Source of the DNA: Crambe crambe
Taxonomy: Eukaryota; Porifera; Demospongiae; Poecilosclerida; Crambeidae
Assembly (NCBI GenBank): GCA_963924555.1
Contig: OZ004583.1
Location: 4,683,501 to 4,747,500, forward strand
Reading direction: 5' to 3'
DNA: 64,000 bases
Below, in pieces: positions 10,520-19,329 of this stretch. The translations under genes and the position numbers were made by a program. Numbering within the stretch: the stretch's first letter is position 1; each line of letters begins with the position of its first letter. The notes under the pieces are model-generated. The model worked only from the letters and a program-made list of their open reading frames with translations, did not search any database and was not told the DNA's origin.

Positions 10520-10566
10520 ATTTTCACTCGATTGCTCCAAACTTGTGTTAATACTTGTCACCAGTT
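10520..10566 (-). CDS. Copy A small linker exon
   Basis: A 47-nt exon with AATTAG acceptor and AAAT|GTAAGT donor, entering in phase 1 and leaving in phase 0. It reads ELVTSINTSLEQSSEN, a Ser/Thr-rich linker without a fold. The copy C counterpart (60058-60104) has the same length and reads EVVTSTNTSLEQSSEN. Conserved length and phase argue that it is coding. Confidence 0.5.
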
Positions 10567-11025
10567 CTAATTAAACGAGTAAAATGAACAGCTTTAAACT
10601 TTTATACCTCGAAATACAGCCACCCACTGTAGATGTCTTTTAATGACTTTCATACTTTCATATTTACAAGTAGGTTAAGCAGGGATAGCCTAAAATCTAG
10701 CTGGGCTGTATAACGTACTGCAGCCTACAATACCCTACACTTTACAACTGCCATAGCTAGTAGGGAGTGACTTAACCTACTTATTTAGAAGAAATTTTTG
10801 GCACTCATATATCTAGGTCTACACTCCAAAATGCCCCAGGCATATGTATGATGGTACGTATGTGTTGTGCAATAGTAGCCCGACGAAATGGCCAAGTGTT
10901 GTGGGCATGTTTTATTTGTGGGGTCAAAGGTGAAACGAACATATGCACAAGCTCCAATCATAATTGCTTAGAGGGGTTGCACTGATACTAATTGTCATGT
11001 CTGGTAGCTCATATAGTTACCATAC

Positions 11026-11091
11026 CTTCATTCATCCAATTACTAGTACTAGCTCCATCCTTTACACCAGTCTGGTCAGATATAGCATGTT
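11026..11091 (-). CDS. Copy A small linker exon
   Basis: A 66-nt phase 1-1 candidate exon: acceptor TTGTTCAG, donor GAAG|GTATGG. It reads EHAISDQTGVKDGASTSN, followed by WMNEG. It is a polar linker with no recognised fold, placed between the first Death domain and the basic linker. Support is splice consensus plus matching phase only. Confidence 0.4.
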
Positions 11092-11202
11092 CTGAACAAA
11101 AAATGCAGTTGAAAAATTATCCAACTATTCTTGTAACAAGCAAACATACCTATCGTATAGCCTTGAAAATTTTCTAGCTATAATTAACTACTTCATACTC
11201 AC

Positions 11203-11250
11203 CAGCAACAGGTTCTTTAGGAGGTTGTTCTGAATTAGTATCACAGTGTT
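11203..11250 (-). CDS. Copy A small linker exon
   Basis: A 48-nt phase 1-1 candidate exon: acceptor TTCCATAG, donor GCTG|GTGAGT. It reads EHCDTNSEQPPKEPVAG. It starts with the same EH dipeptide as the exon at 11026-11091, so the two may be duplicates. Support is splice consensus plus matching phase only. Confidence 0.4.
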
Positions 11251-11470
11251 CTATGGAAAAAATATTTTGCAGTCAAATAATGCAAGAATAGCACATAGCT
11301 GCATCCATTAAGTTTCCCAATTTATGGTATGTGTTGTCTACCCACAACCTCTAGGCACTCTGGTCTCGAAGTTTGAAACTGCCTCACTTCAGGGAAAATC
11401 AGAGAACCTTGCAACCAGCAAGCCCCACATTCACCCACAAAGGGATAATAACAAACTCAAAATTATCTAC

Positions 11471-11758
11471 CTCTTATTGATTTAGCAAGTTGGCTCAGTC
11501 CAATATCTTCCAGCACAGAAATCAGAGTCACCCAGGACACAGGTTTTCTCCCATTCCCTTGCAGCCATTCTTGAAACACACGGTAGTTAATGTCTTGTGC
11601 GTTCTTCGCCAGTTCTCTCTCCATGGCACTGATACGTGCTCCAGTCTGGTCTTCCAAAAGGTGAATCCCAAACTGACGGTACTTTATTCCAACTTCATTA
11701 GTCAAGTCCACTTTAGAATCTTGCAAAGGAAAGCAGATGATGTCCATCATGGTTGGCA
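11471..11758 (-). CDS. Copy A Death domain directly after 2A exon
   Basis: A 288-nt phase 1-1 exon (acceptor TTCTATAG, donor AGAG|GTAGAT). The ~95 residues fit a Death domain: KYRQFGIHLLEDQTGARI, a long helix with RVFQEWLQGNGRKPVSW, then TLISVLEDIGLSQLAKSIRG. The SW-LI-VLE-IG-LA string is typical of the helix 5-6 region. Spliced to the preceding exon, the protein reads ...NPGP-VPTMMDIICF, so the domain starts within about ten residues of the 2A cleavage point. Copy C has a different Death exon in this place (60274-60564). Confidence 0.75.
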
Positions 11759-11916
11759 CTATAGAATCAAATGATAGAAGACCATTCACACTCCTAAGTG
11801 CAGTAACTCTTGAGAAACTGGCTTATTGTCACTATTGGCTACTGAGCATGTGCAATATGCAAAACTGATAGCTGATCCCTTTCATGACGATACGCATGAC
11901 TCCACTAAATACTCAC

Positions 11917-12237
11917 CAGGACCAGGGTTAGTTTCAACATCACCAGCCAATATCAATAGCAAGGAAGTCACTACTTGATGATCAGAATAGTGAACAGTCC
12001 GAAGAACTCTTCTTCTACGATAACACCTCCAGTTGTCTCTAAGAGGTAATATCACCGTGGAAATATTTCCCCTTCTGATAGTGCAGCCATTTCGATGATT
12101 AGTGCACATGGTACACGAGCAATGTGGGCCATTACGAAAGCGAGTTTTTGTCGTCCCTTCAGATTCAGTCACTGCAAGCTTCCACCAAAATATAGTCAGC
12201 AAGAAGTTCAAATAAAGCTCGTACCTCAGGACTTCAC
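11917..12237 (-). CDS. Copy A 2A-peptide exon
   Basis: A 321-nt exon with acceptor GTGTGTGTAG|GTGAAG and donor CCTG|GTGAGT, phase 1 at both ends. It begins with a hydrophobic stretch (LYLNFLLTIFWWKLAV) that could act as signal or membrane segment. Next come a Cys/His cluster (CSCTMCTNHRNGC) and a basic run (CYRRRRVLRTVHY). It ends TSLLLILAGDVETNPGP, the full consensus of 2A ribosome-skipping peptides (D-V/I-E-x-N-P-G-P) with the usual hydrophobic helix before it. 2A sequences are known in picornaviruses, in some non-LTR retrotransposons and in sea-urchin NLR genes. The exon could have come from a retrotransposon, but no endonuclease or reverse transcriptase sequence is nearby. A 321-nt copy lies in C. 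Confidence 0.8.
11918..11944 (-). promoter_or_regulatory. 2A translational recoding site, copy A
   Basis: The nine codons GDVETNPGP are the last complete codons of the exon. In known 2A peptides the peptide bond between the final G and P is not formed and translation resumes at P. The downstream product would begin P-V-P-T-M-M, leading straight into the Death domain. Confidence 0.8.
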
Positions 12238-12316
12238 CTACACACACACCAGAAATAATCATATTGTACACGAAGGAAGCACAAAATTAAATTTTGACTA
12301 CTTCAAGAAAAACTAC

Positions 12317-12355
12317 CTGTACTTGGAAAGAGACAGTGGCCGAAATGTACAACTG
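12317..12355 (-). other. Possible 39-nt exon upstream of 2A exon
   Basis: Bounded by GATTATAG acceptor and TACAG|GTAGTT donor, and conserved in C at 62327-62365. Its length is a multiple of three, so it could be included or skipped without changing the phase-1 frame (VVHFGHCLFPSTG). There is no in-frame start codon here. It may equally be 5' untranslated. Confidence 0.25.
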
Positions 12356-12978
12356 CTATAATCAGAGAGTATGTTAGCACTGAGATGGTGGGTCAAAGGT
12401 CATAAGACTGTATGAACTAAAAATTCTTCTTTCTCTTCTACCCTTATTCTACAGGTTCTCAGAAGACTACAGTGAAAAACTACATCTACACAGAAGAGGG
12501 AAGAACGTTTAAAAATCTTCATTAACATAAAAAATTTTTCTAAAATTGACTTTTGTTCTATAATAATAATATAAGATCAACCCTTCTGCTTTTCCTCTGC
12601 CCCATGAAAGAAAGCGGGCCTGGGAACGAGGCTACTAAAACTCCTACTTGCAAGGAGGAAGTGACTGTTATTACGTGCATTCACCTGGTGGTGAAGTAAG
12701 TTTACATAAGAACTATCATCATGGTTTCGGGGCTTTTGAACACTTGACAGCCATGGTTTATTCAAAGCATGTGGTTGTTTATTTGCACTTACACTTGAAT
12801 AACAAAATATGTTTTCGATAAACAGTTCTATTTTAACTTGGGCCCCTCACATATGAATTTGGGAACCTTTGACTTTAAACTCGGCAGTTTCAGAACTATT
12901 TGAACTGTTTGGAATTACCCCATTTTTGGTACCATACTGGCATACAGCTAACTAGCTGAATACAGTATAATAACATAC

Positions 12979-13429
12979 CTGCACTCAATAAATGCTCCAT
13001 CTTGAGAGTGTATATAAACATGACAGCTATCAACAACCACCATAAGGTCAATATCAGAGGAATGAACCAGACATGGCGGGAAATGGCCGGGGAGCTTCTC
13101 TGCTTTGGCTTGAGTCCATGGAAACAGTAATACTGTCTCAGGTGCTGGACCCGAGACTTCCACAGGTCTGCCGATTGCATCCTCCTGAAGATCAAAACCG
13201 TTCGCGCGCATGACCCTAAGAAAAAGGAGGTAAAGGGTCGACGCCGCCATGGGGTCAGGGGGTGGAATTGTGCCACATGCACAGTGTCCGTTGCTAAAAT
13301 GAGGAGATCCAGGAAAGAATCCACGTAACATTCGAGCTTCCTGTGCTGCAAAACACCTGAAAAGTATGCCTGATACTCTGAAGTGTACAGCATCCTTATG
13401 ACTTTACCAAACTGGTATATCTGCAGCAT
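12979..13429 (-). CDS. Candidate leader exon with membrane segment, upstream of 2A exon (copy A)
   Basis: From an ATG at 13427-13429 a frame stays open for 150 codons to a CAG|GTATGT donor. It ends in phase 1, which fits the 2A exon. In this frame residues about 119-141 form a strong membrane segment (HVWFIPLILTLWWLLIAVMF). A second frame across 12979-13329 is also open (SSDIDLMVVVDSCHVYIHS) and looks more protein-like in codon pattern, but it ends in phase 2 and would hit a stop in the 2A exon. A possible acceptor, TTCTTAG at 13216-13222, could mark a shorter exon. Which frame is used is unresolved, and I recognise no family. Confidence 0.35.
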
Positions 13430-13467
13430 GTTGTCCTAGAAAAGGAGTTGAAAGAAACAGTCGATTT

Positions 13468-13830
13468 TCACCTACCCACCATGGCCCTTGGGAGAAATGA
13501 CATCATTAGAGGTGAACATGCCCCTCCCACTTCATTGTGGGAGGGGCCCTCAATTTCTAGATAGATAAAATCAGCTTGCATTTCGTCCTCCTTTACATCC
13601 ATTCCATGATGGAGGACGAGTCTCCTCAGTCTTTGGTGGAGGAGTAGCCTCAGTCTTTGCTGATCCACTCAAATTTGACTTGCTCCCTGCGTCTAGACTA
13701 GGAGGGTCTGGAGGATTGGAGCACTCATCAGGTTCACTCCCTGTGTCTAAACCAAGAGGTTCAGTGGAACCAGATATATATAGTGCTGGTCAAGGATCTC
13801 ACCAAGCAAGGCAGCAGAGAAAGTTTGATA
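13468..13830. repeat. Remnant of low-complexity exon plus short KDZ-like fragment
   Basis: On the minus strand 13545-13770 reads PSLDAGSKSNLSGSAKTEAT and, upstream, STEPLGLDTGSEPDECSN: a diverged copy of the Pro/Ser-rich exon at 33131-33587. A hairpin lies near 13515-13548 (CCCCTCCCACTTC...GTGGGAGGGG). At about 13785-13825 the plus strand AGTGCTGGTCAAGGATCTCA matches the 5' part of the KDZ-like gene at 51.24 kb. A nearly identical block without the KDZ part closes the window at 63736-64000. Confidence 0.5.
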
Positions 13831-14065
13831 CCTACTTGATGATGGTAAGGAAAGTTGAATGAAGTGTACTAATTCTTTAACAAAGCTATCACAAAGAGGA
13901 ATCTCAGTCATTGGGGTCATTGTTGCCAAAAATTCCAGAGCCATCATCAGTCTTGCTATAGCCTGCGGTATCTTTAACATCAGCAAGGAATGCCCTGAGG
14001 GTTATTATTGAAGTGTACTGTCCTCATTGTAATACATTTTACACTCTTGTGTTCTCATAATAATA

Positions 14066-14650
14066 GGGGCAAGTTGATTTATCAGGAGTTGGGAAAAGAG
14101 GTTATCAGGTCCCTCACAAAGGAACAGTTCAAGTGGTAAGTTGAAAGAAAGTGTTCTTAGCTATTCGATCAACACGACTGTTCCTTCCAGACACTGTTTA
14201 ATCCTAACCACATGGTGGTCAAGATCTACATAGTCACCTACGACTTCTCAGATATGCCCCCTCTCACACAGACATTCCTACATCAGAAAACCCTCTCCCG
14301 CCCACACCACTTGGCTGGTCAGGGTGCCACACCCACCACTTACCTCCCAGCCCTCCACTACCTCATTCATCTCAGGCAAATAGACATTCTTACAGCAAAG
14401 TGGTCAATTCAGATGGTTGTATTCTTGTTGCTGCAGGTTTCTTTGTTCCAAGTCAAAAAGTACGATTGTACACCAGACACTACTGGCCATGACCCTGTAC
14501 ACCAGAACGGAGGTCCCAATCAGCCCAGATACAGTCCCTCTACCATCACCACCAGAGCCTAGCTTCAGTACGAGCAGTAATATTGGCTCTCTCTTTTGTG
14601 GGACAAGTTTCCTAAACTTCAGGACGACCTCTACAAGGACCTAGCTCATG
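14066..14650 (+). pseudogene. Atos/FAM214-like C-terminal exons (unit 3)
   Basis: An exon at about 14066-14135 reads QVDLSGVGKRGYQVPHKGTV with a GTAAGT donor. The next begins about 14191 after CTTCCAG and reads TLFNPNHMVVKIYIVTYDFS, continuing DMPPLTQTFLHQKTLSRP. These match what I remember of the conserved C-terminal domain of Atos proteins (a GKRGY segment, then TLFNP, then a VxYDF-SDMP-TFLRQ-type segment). A third piece near 14440 (FLCSKSK) leads into a deleted version of the ARRAPDTTDPDHSKV segment kept intact at 20.75 kb. Deletions break the frame. Confidence 0.6.
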
Positions 14651-15740
14651 CTGTCAAGGTAGGCCTTTAGGACAAGTGATTGGAGAGCAGGAACTTTCTA
14701 AATTTTAATAATTAATTATCGTTTTATTATTTCTCTCTTTCACAGTATTCCCTAATAGACGAGCCAGTGGACCATGGTGTGGGTATTGTGGCAGACACTG
14801 ATACGTGGATAGTGAAAGTCGTGGCAGTCTCCAAGATTTAGTCTGCAGACCAGTGATGTCATTTGTGTCTCAGGTTTGGTCCAGCCTGCAAAGTGTGTCG
14901 AACAGATGCTCAGCTCTGTCAAGAACATGCACTCCATTAGAATGCCACCTGAATTTGTGAGTCATGACCCTGTTATAATCACCAGTAATTACATGTTCAA
15001 GATTCGATCCAAATAATGCATGCTACTTCAAATGATGCACACCTTACAGGTGACACAATAGGTTCTAAATGATGCACACTTTACTCCAGATGATATACTT
15101 TATGTTGAAACCAAGCACACTCATTGGTGTCATTCTTTACTTTCTGTGAAGTGTCTATCACATGTGGAGGACTGCCTGATGTCATTGAACAAGAAAAGTG
15201 ATGTTGGCAGAGGCTTTGCTAGAGAAAGGAATCAATGCAGACATGAATGAAATACTGCCCAAAATTGTAGATGGACTGAGGTATGTGAAGTGTTATGTCA
15301 TAGAGTATAGTGATCTTGAATAACCCTGTCATAATTATGACGTCCTTATTATTGTGGGGGGTTGAAGTGGCGGGATCGAGTGTAAAGGTGCATGGGTGCA
15401 TGTTTATCAGTCAAGAGCTGTATAATACCTTATAAATTAAGGATGCCTTTTGAGATTGCAATGCTGATAATTGTCTGAGCCTGTCTATATAACATACAAA
15501 GTGTGTGATCAATAAACCTGTTAAGTGCTTGCTTAAAATAAAACAATTCTTCTTTCTAATTTATAGCATCGCTTCTAAGAATGTCTCCATGCTCTTTGCT
15601 CTTGCTGCTGTTAACTGTCATGATCCTGACCTTTCAGCTCACTTTGCAAAACTTTTGGTGAATAGGATATTGTATTGGCTCCTGATACAAAAAAAAATTT
15701 TTTTTTCAACAAACCATTGTACAAAGGGATGAACTTTACA
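14597..15740 (+). pseudogene. FNIP C-terminal-like exons (unit 3)
   Basis: In order: LQDDLYKDLAHAVK (~14618-14660), after a deletion that removes the MITE found here in sister units; YSLIDEPVDHGVGIVADTDT (~14747-14850); an exon ending MHSIRMPPEF with GTGAGT donor (~14958); MLAEALLEKGINADMNEILP (~15199-15280); and an SMLFALAAVNCHDPDLSAHF exon (~15568-15660). The order follows the FNIP1/2 C-terminal region as I know it (DFVLHG, then PV-EAV-I-AD-D-W-V, then LEDRLQE). Gaps and shifts make it a relic. Confidence 0.55.
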
Positions 15741-15779
15741 ATGAAGACAAAATGTTCTAACATGGAAACAGGGTTTAGG

Positions 15780-16360
15780 GGGAAAGGTCAGTGTTTCAAT
15801 CAAATATACGTTGCTTTCAATCTTTGAGGCTATATGAGGAAAGTCCACCACAGTGGGTGCCCTCAGGGCCTTCCATGATGGGGTCACTGATTTGAGCCAT
15901 TTCGAAAGTACTTCTCGAATACGGTCCTCCACTTCCTGATAGTTAACTCTGATTGCATCGAGAGATGATTCGTCTAAGCCGAAATCCAGACCAAGGTTAT
16001 ACCACTTGCATTTGACATCCCACAATGCACCTCACACTGTCCTCAAGTCCAGTGGTGCTGCATGCAAGAGAATAATTGACATGAGATAGCAATGTACACT
16101 ATGAATAGACAGACATACCATTAATAGGAAGAGGATCTTCTTGTTCACACCACGGCAGCTGAGGTATCCTACTTCATTGGGATTTTGACTGCAGGTCCAG
16201 ATACCATCTCCAAACGTGGCAACATGAGGGTTACTCCCATCACGATCACACGGAAAGAGCAGTGCTTTCGATGGGATGGAGTTGTAGCCAAGGACCAGTG
16301 TTGCTTTCCTCAGACCTGTAAATATAGCTTGGGAGACAAAGGTAGACATCTTGCTGCGCA
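15780..16360 (-). pseudogene. Remnant of ROC-COR/Death gene 3' end (partial copy 2)
   Basis: The reverse strand has the last Death exon (CKWYNLGLDFGLDESSLDAI) and the end of COR (FTGLRKATLVLGYNSIPSKA). The short intron is present. A TGA replaces the CAA codon of copy B close to the start of the last exon (RTV-stop-GALW). Homology ends at about 16365, next to the ~150-bp tandem repeat, exactly as in partial copies 1 and 3. Confidence 0.75.
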
Positions 16361-16365
16361 CTTTC

Positions 16366-16800
16366 TAGGAATAGAGATATAGATTATCAAGTGCAGATAT
16401 AGTTTGTACTAGCATAGAGGATACTGGTGACCATTGGAACAGAACGCACCTTATCTTTTTGGAGAGTAACGGCCATGGGTCCTCCTCTTCTAGAAAACAA
16501 TGTTCCTCAACTAGGAATACAGATATAGATCGTCAAGTGCAGATATAGTTTGTACCAGCACAGAGGATACTAGTGACCATTGGAATAGAACTCACCTTAT
16601 CTTTTCAAAGAGTAACAGCCATGGGTCCTTAATAGACTCCTCTTCTAGAAAACAAAGTTGCTCAACTAGGAATAGAGATATAGTTTGTACTAGCATAGAG
16701 GGTACTGGTGATCATTTGAACAGAACGCACCTTATCTTTTTGGAGAGTAACGGCCATGGGTCCTTACTTCTAGAAATCAATGTTCCTCAACTAGGAATGG
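16366..16800. repeat. Tandem repeat, ~150-bp unit, about 3 copies
   Basis: Second array of the repeat described at 1262-1680, with the same unit order and the same flanking breakpoint. It is almost identical to the first array, which shows that the block was duplicated as a whole. Confidence 0.8.
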
Positions 16801-18180
16801 ATGGAGGACTAGCCTCAGTCATTGTTGATCCACTCAAACTCGATTTGCTCCCTGCGTCTCCCGAGGGTCAGTGATTGGAGGACTGTTTTAGAAGAAAGAT
16901 CACTCTCTTCTTGTGGATCTCGGCTCTTTATTCATCTGTCACTGGGTACCGGGTGTGCGCTAATTAAACATCTGAGCATGCGCAATACTCTGAGCAAAGT
17001 GCAGTGCTAGTGTGGCAAAACTCTACTGCCTTTTTGGACGTCATGGTCGAGGAAGCAATCCGTGCCCAATGTGGATATCTAGTAGGAACCTCTTTTATGA
17101 CTGGATGTACACTCATAAGAATTATGGCTGGATGAAACGACTGGAGAGATGTAAACTGAATGAGGAGGGGTTGAGGTACAGGTCTAGATACAAGGCTAGC
17201 ATTCATTGTGTGGTGGTATCTTGGGGTACAACCATGTGTAGACCTTTTATGAAGAGGATAATGATTCATGATTCTGTACTTTGAACTTTCTGTACTTTGA
17301 ACTGTATTGCAGACTTTGCTATCTCTTTATGGAGTCAAGATCTTGTGTTCATTGAGGTCAGAGGTCAGATGAAGGAAGTGTGTCCATCTCATGATGACCC
17401 ACGTTGGGGTATGCAACTAGTTGCCAAGAGGTGGGTGGGCATTAATAGGGAATGGGGAAATCAACCTTCAATACAATAATCCGAAGTTTCCATCAATGTT
17501 AGTATTGAGGGCTAAAGAGTGTGCCATGAAAACTCCAGCTAGTGTTATCTTTCAGTGTCTATAGAGGGTCTTTTTGGACTATGCTATTATGCAAATCATA
17601 TTATGCTCATGTGTAAAGTTATTAATGTGCAATGTCATTATGCTCATGTGCACTGATATTATTGACCTTCAACCTACCATATGTAAACCTTTCATGAAGA
17701 GGATAACACAAATTGCAAAATTAATTCTGTACTTTGAACTTTCTGTACTTTGAACTGTATTGCAGACTTTGATCTCTTATCCACTCTTTATGGAGTCAAG
17801 GTCTTCTTGTGTGCATTGAGGTCAGATGAAGGAAGTGTGCCCATCTCATGATGACCCACGTTGCTGGAACAAAGGGATATACAATTTGCCAAGAGATGGC
17901 CGGGTGGGCATTAATAGAGAATAAGAAATAAACTTTCAATACAAGTTTCCATCAATACCAGTATCGAAGGCAAGGCTAAAGACTGTGCCATGAAAACTCC
18001 AGCTAGTGTTATCTTTCAGTGTCTATAGAGGGTCTTTTATTAATGATATTGGGCCCTAAAGGCAACCTTGTTAATGGGTCAAAGTTGAATACAGTTCTTA
18101 TTCCTTGTAGAACTTCTCTCTCCTATGCCCTAGTCTGTCAGGAAGATCAATTCTGTACTGTGAAACCATAAGATTATTCA
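16801..18180. repeat. Anonymous duplicated spacer module (second copy)
   Basis: Near-copy of 1681-2998, with the open stretch at 17012-17284 (90 codons). Relative to the first copy it has small in-frame and out-of-frame indels. No function assigned. Confidence 0.5.
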
Positions 18181-18530
18181 TTGCAGAGATCACCGACGAG
18201 AGTCCCACCACAATGCTGTAACTCAGCTCCTGTGTTTGTCCCTAGTCTATGTCTGCTTGGAACTTTTGAGGCAAGTATTTGTTGTTTCAAGTAATGCATG
18301 CCTTAGTATACTAGATTTCAATGCAGTGAAGGTGGGGGCATACAATGCAGGAGTCAGTGTTGAATGGACGCCTTGAGCCATGTGGACAGGTTGAGGATTT
18401 CACTGTGGAGGTGGCGGCTAGTGGGTCCTTTTGTCCCCTTCACCTTGTCTTGCCTGTAACGCTGCATTCTATAGTATAGTCTGGATGATAATCATGGAGG
18501 AACCTTACCCTATCTGGTAAGGAATGCCTC
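18181..18530 (+). pseudogene. Atos-like exons (unit 4)
   Basis: An exon ending near 18270 reads SLCLLGTFE with a GCAAGT (GC-type) donor. The next exon, from about 18350, reads ESVLNGRLEPCGQVEDFTVE and continues VAASGSFCPLHLVLPV. This is the clearest copy of the first conserved block of the Atos C-terminal region. It ends in GGTAAGGAATG, a plausible donor, at about 18521. No downstream exons follow before unrelated sequence, so the unit is truncated. Confidence 0.6.
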
Positions 18531-19320
18531 TTAAGGTTGATAATAATATACATATTTTAAACGTCAATATCTCATCATACTACCGCTACAAGGTCTCAAA
18601 AGAGAGCTCTCTTTAAGAGCTTTCATACTTAGTACCTATACTAAATGAAAAGCACTGAAGTGCTAACCCTCAGTGTTATAGCAAGTATCGATAATTATTA
18701 CAGATATTGAGCAGATAACTGATGAGCAGGAGGTATTTAAAAGTATCATTCATTATCAGTCGAGCTAGCTAGCATGTTTCTACTACAGAGTCCACATGCT
18801 TGGAGAACTCTGAGGTAGCTAATGGCTACATAAAGCTTGTCATGAGCGTGGTAGACTTGTCACTAAAGACACTCTAGCTAATTATTAATATTAATTTTAT
18901 GCTGTTGCTCTACGCCACCTAACAGCTAACAGATCAGCTCACCTTGTAGTCTCACAGCCTAAGACATCTCAGATAGAGTAGGTAATGGTCGGCAGTCTGG
19001 AGTGTGCATTATATGGAGTATAGGCTATATAGTATTACTCGAAAGCTTGCCCTTCTTTCGAATAAAGCCTTTATCCAAAAATCGGCTCAATTTAAACACT
19101 GGAGAGTATCGTCTAGACATCGTTAAGGCTGAAGTTGAAGTGTTCCAATTGCTTCTAGGTGAGTGGTCGATGTAACAGACACACAGACACAACTGAGTAC
19201 TATAACCCTCTGCGCATGCACGCTGAGGGTTAATTACCACATAACTTAGGAGGCCTTTGATACGCCCATAGGCCTTTGGCAGCTGCTAGGATAACACATC
19301 TGTGATACACTAAAAATCAA
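18531..19320. other. Spacer with no recognised feature
   Basis: AT-rich DNA. Part of it recurs near 39200-39400 (CTCAAAAGAGAGCTCTCTTT and GGCCTTTGGCAGCTGCTAGG). No open frame with coding character was found. Confidence 0.5.
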
Positions 19321-19329
19321 ATATGATTT

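Larger units (their letters stand above)
3567..13429 (-). pseudogene. Death/ROCO gene copy A (whole multi-exon locus)
   Basis: Read 5' to 3' on the minus strand, the locus holds a possible leader exon, a 2A exon, a Death exon, four short linker exons, three Death exons, one long ROC-COR exon and a last Death exon. Splice phases agree along the chain from the 2A exon onward: phase 1-1 throughout, except a matched 1-0/0-1 pair at 10566-10520 and 10202-10100. The layout resembles DAPK1-type ROCO proteins (GTPase plus COR plus Death), but with an N-terminal Death array instead of kinase and ankyrin repeats. Two lesions are visible: TAG at 5326-5328, where B and C have TAT, and a 4-bp TATA gain near 3775-3782 that shifts the frame just before the last Death domain. 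It is either a pseudogene or limited to truncated products. Confidence 0.75.

Noticed and set aside
11917-12237. 2A motif as a sign of an integrated RNA virus
   Set aside because: No capsid, protease or polymerase-like frame lies nearby. The exon has splice signals and matching phases, and sits in the same place in two copies of a cellular gene.
11500-13430. 2A exon as the start of a non-LTR retrotransposon ORF
   Set aside because: No AP-endonuclease or reverse-transcriptase motifs and no poly-A or tandem tail were seen on either strand. Kept only as a possible evolutionary source of the exon.
13747-13986. 79-codon minus-strand frame at the Atos-like unit
   Set aside because: No repeat-independent conservation and no domain. 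It crosses module borders.
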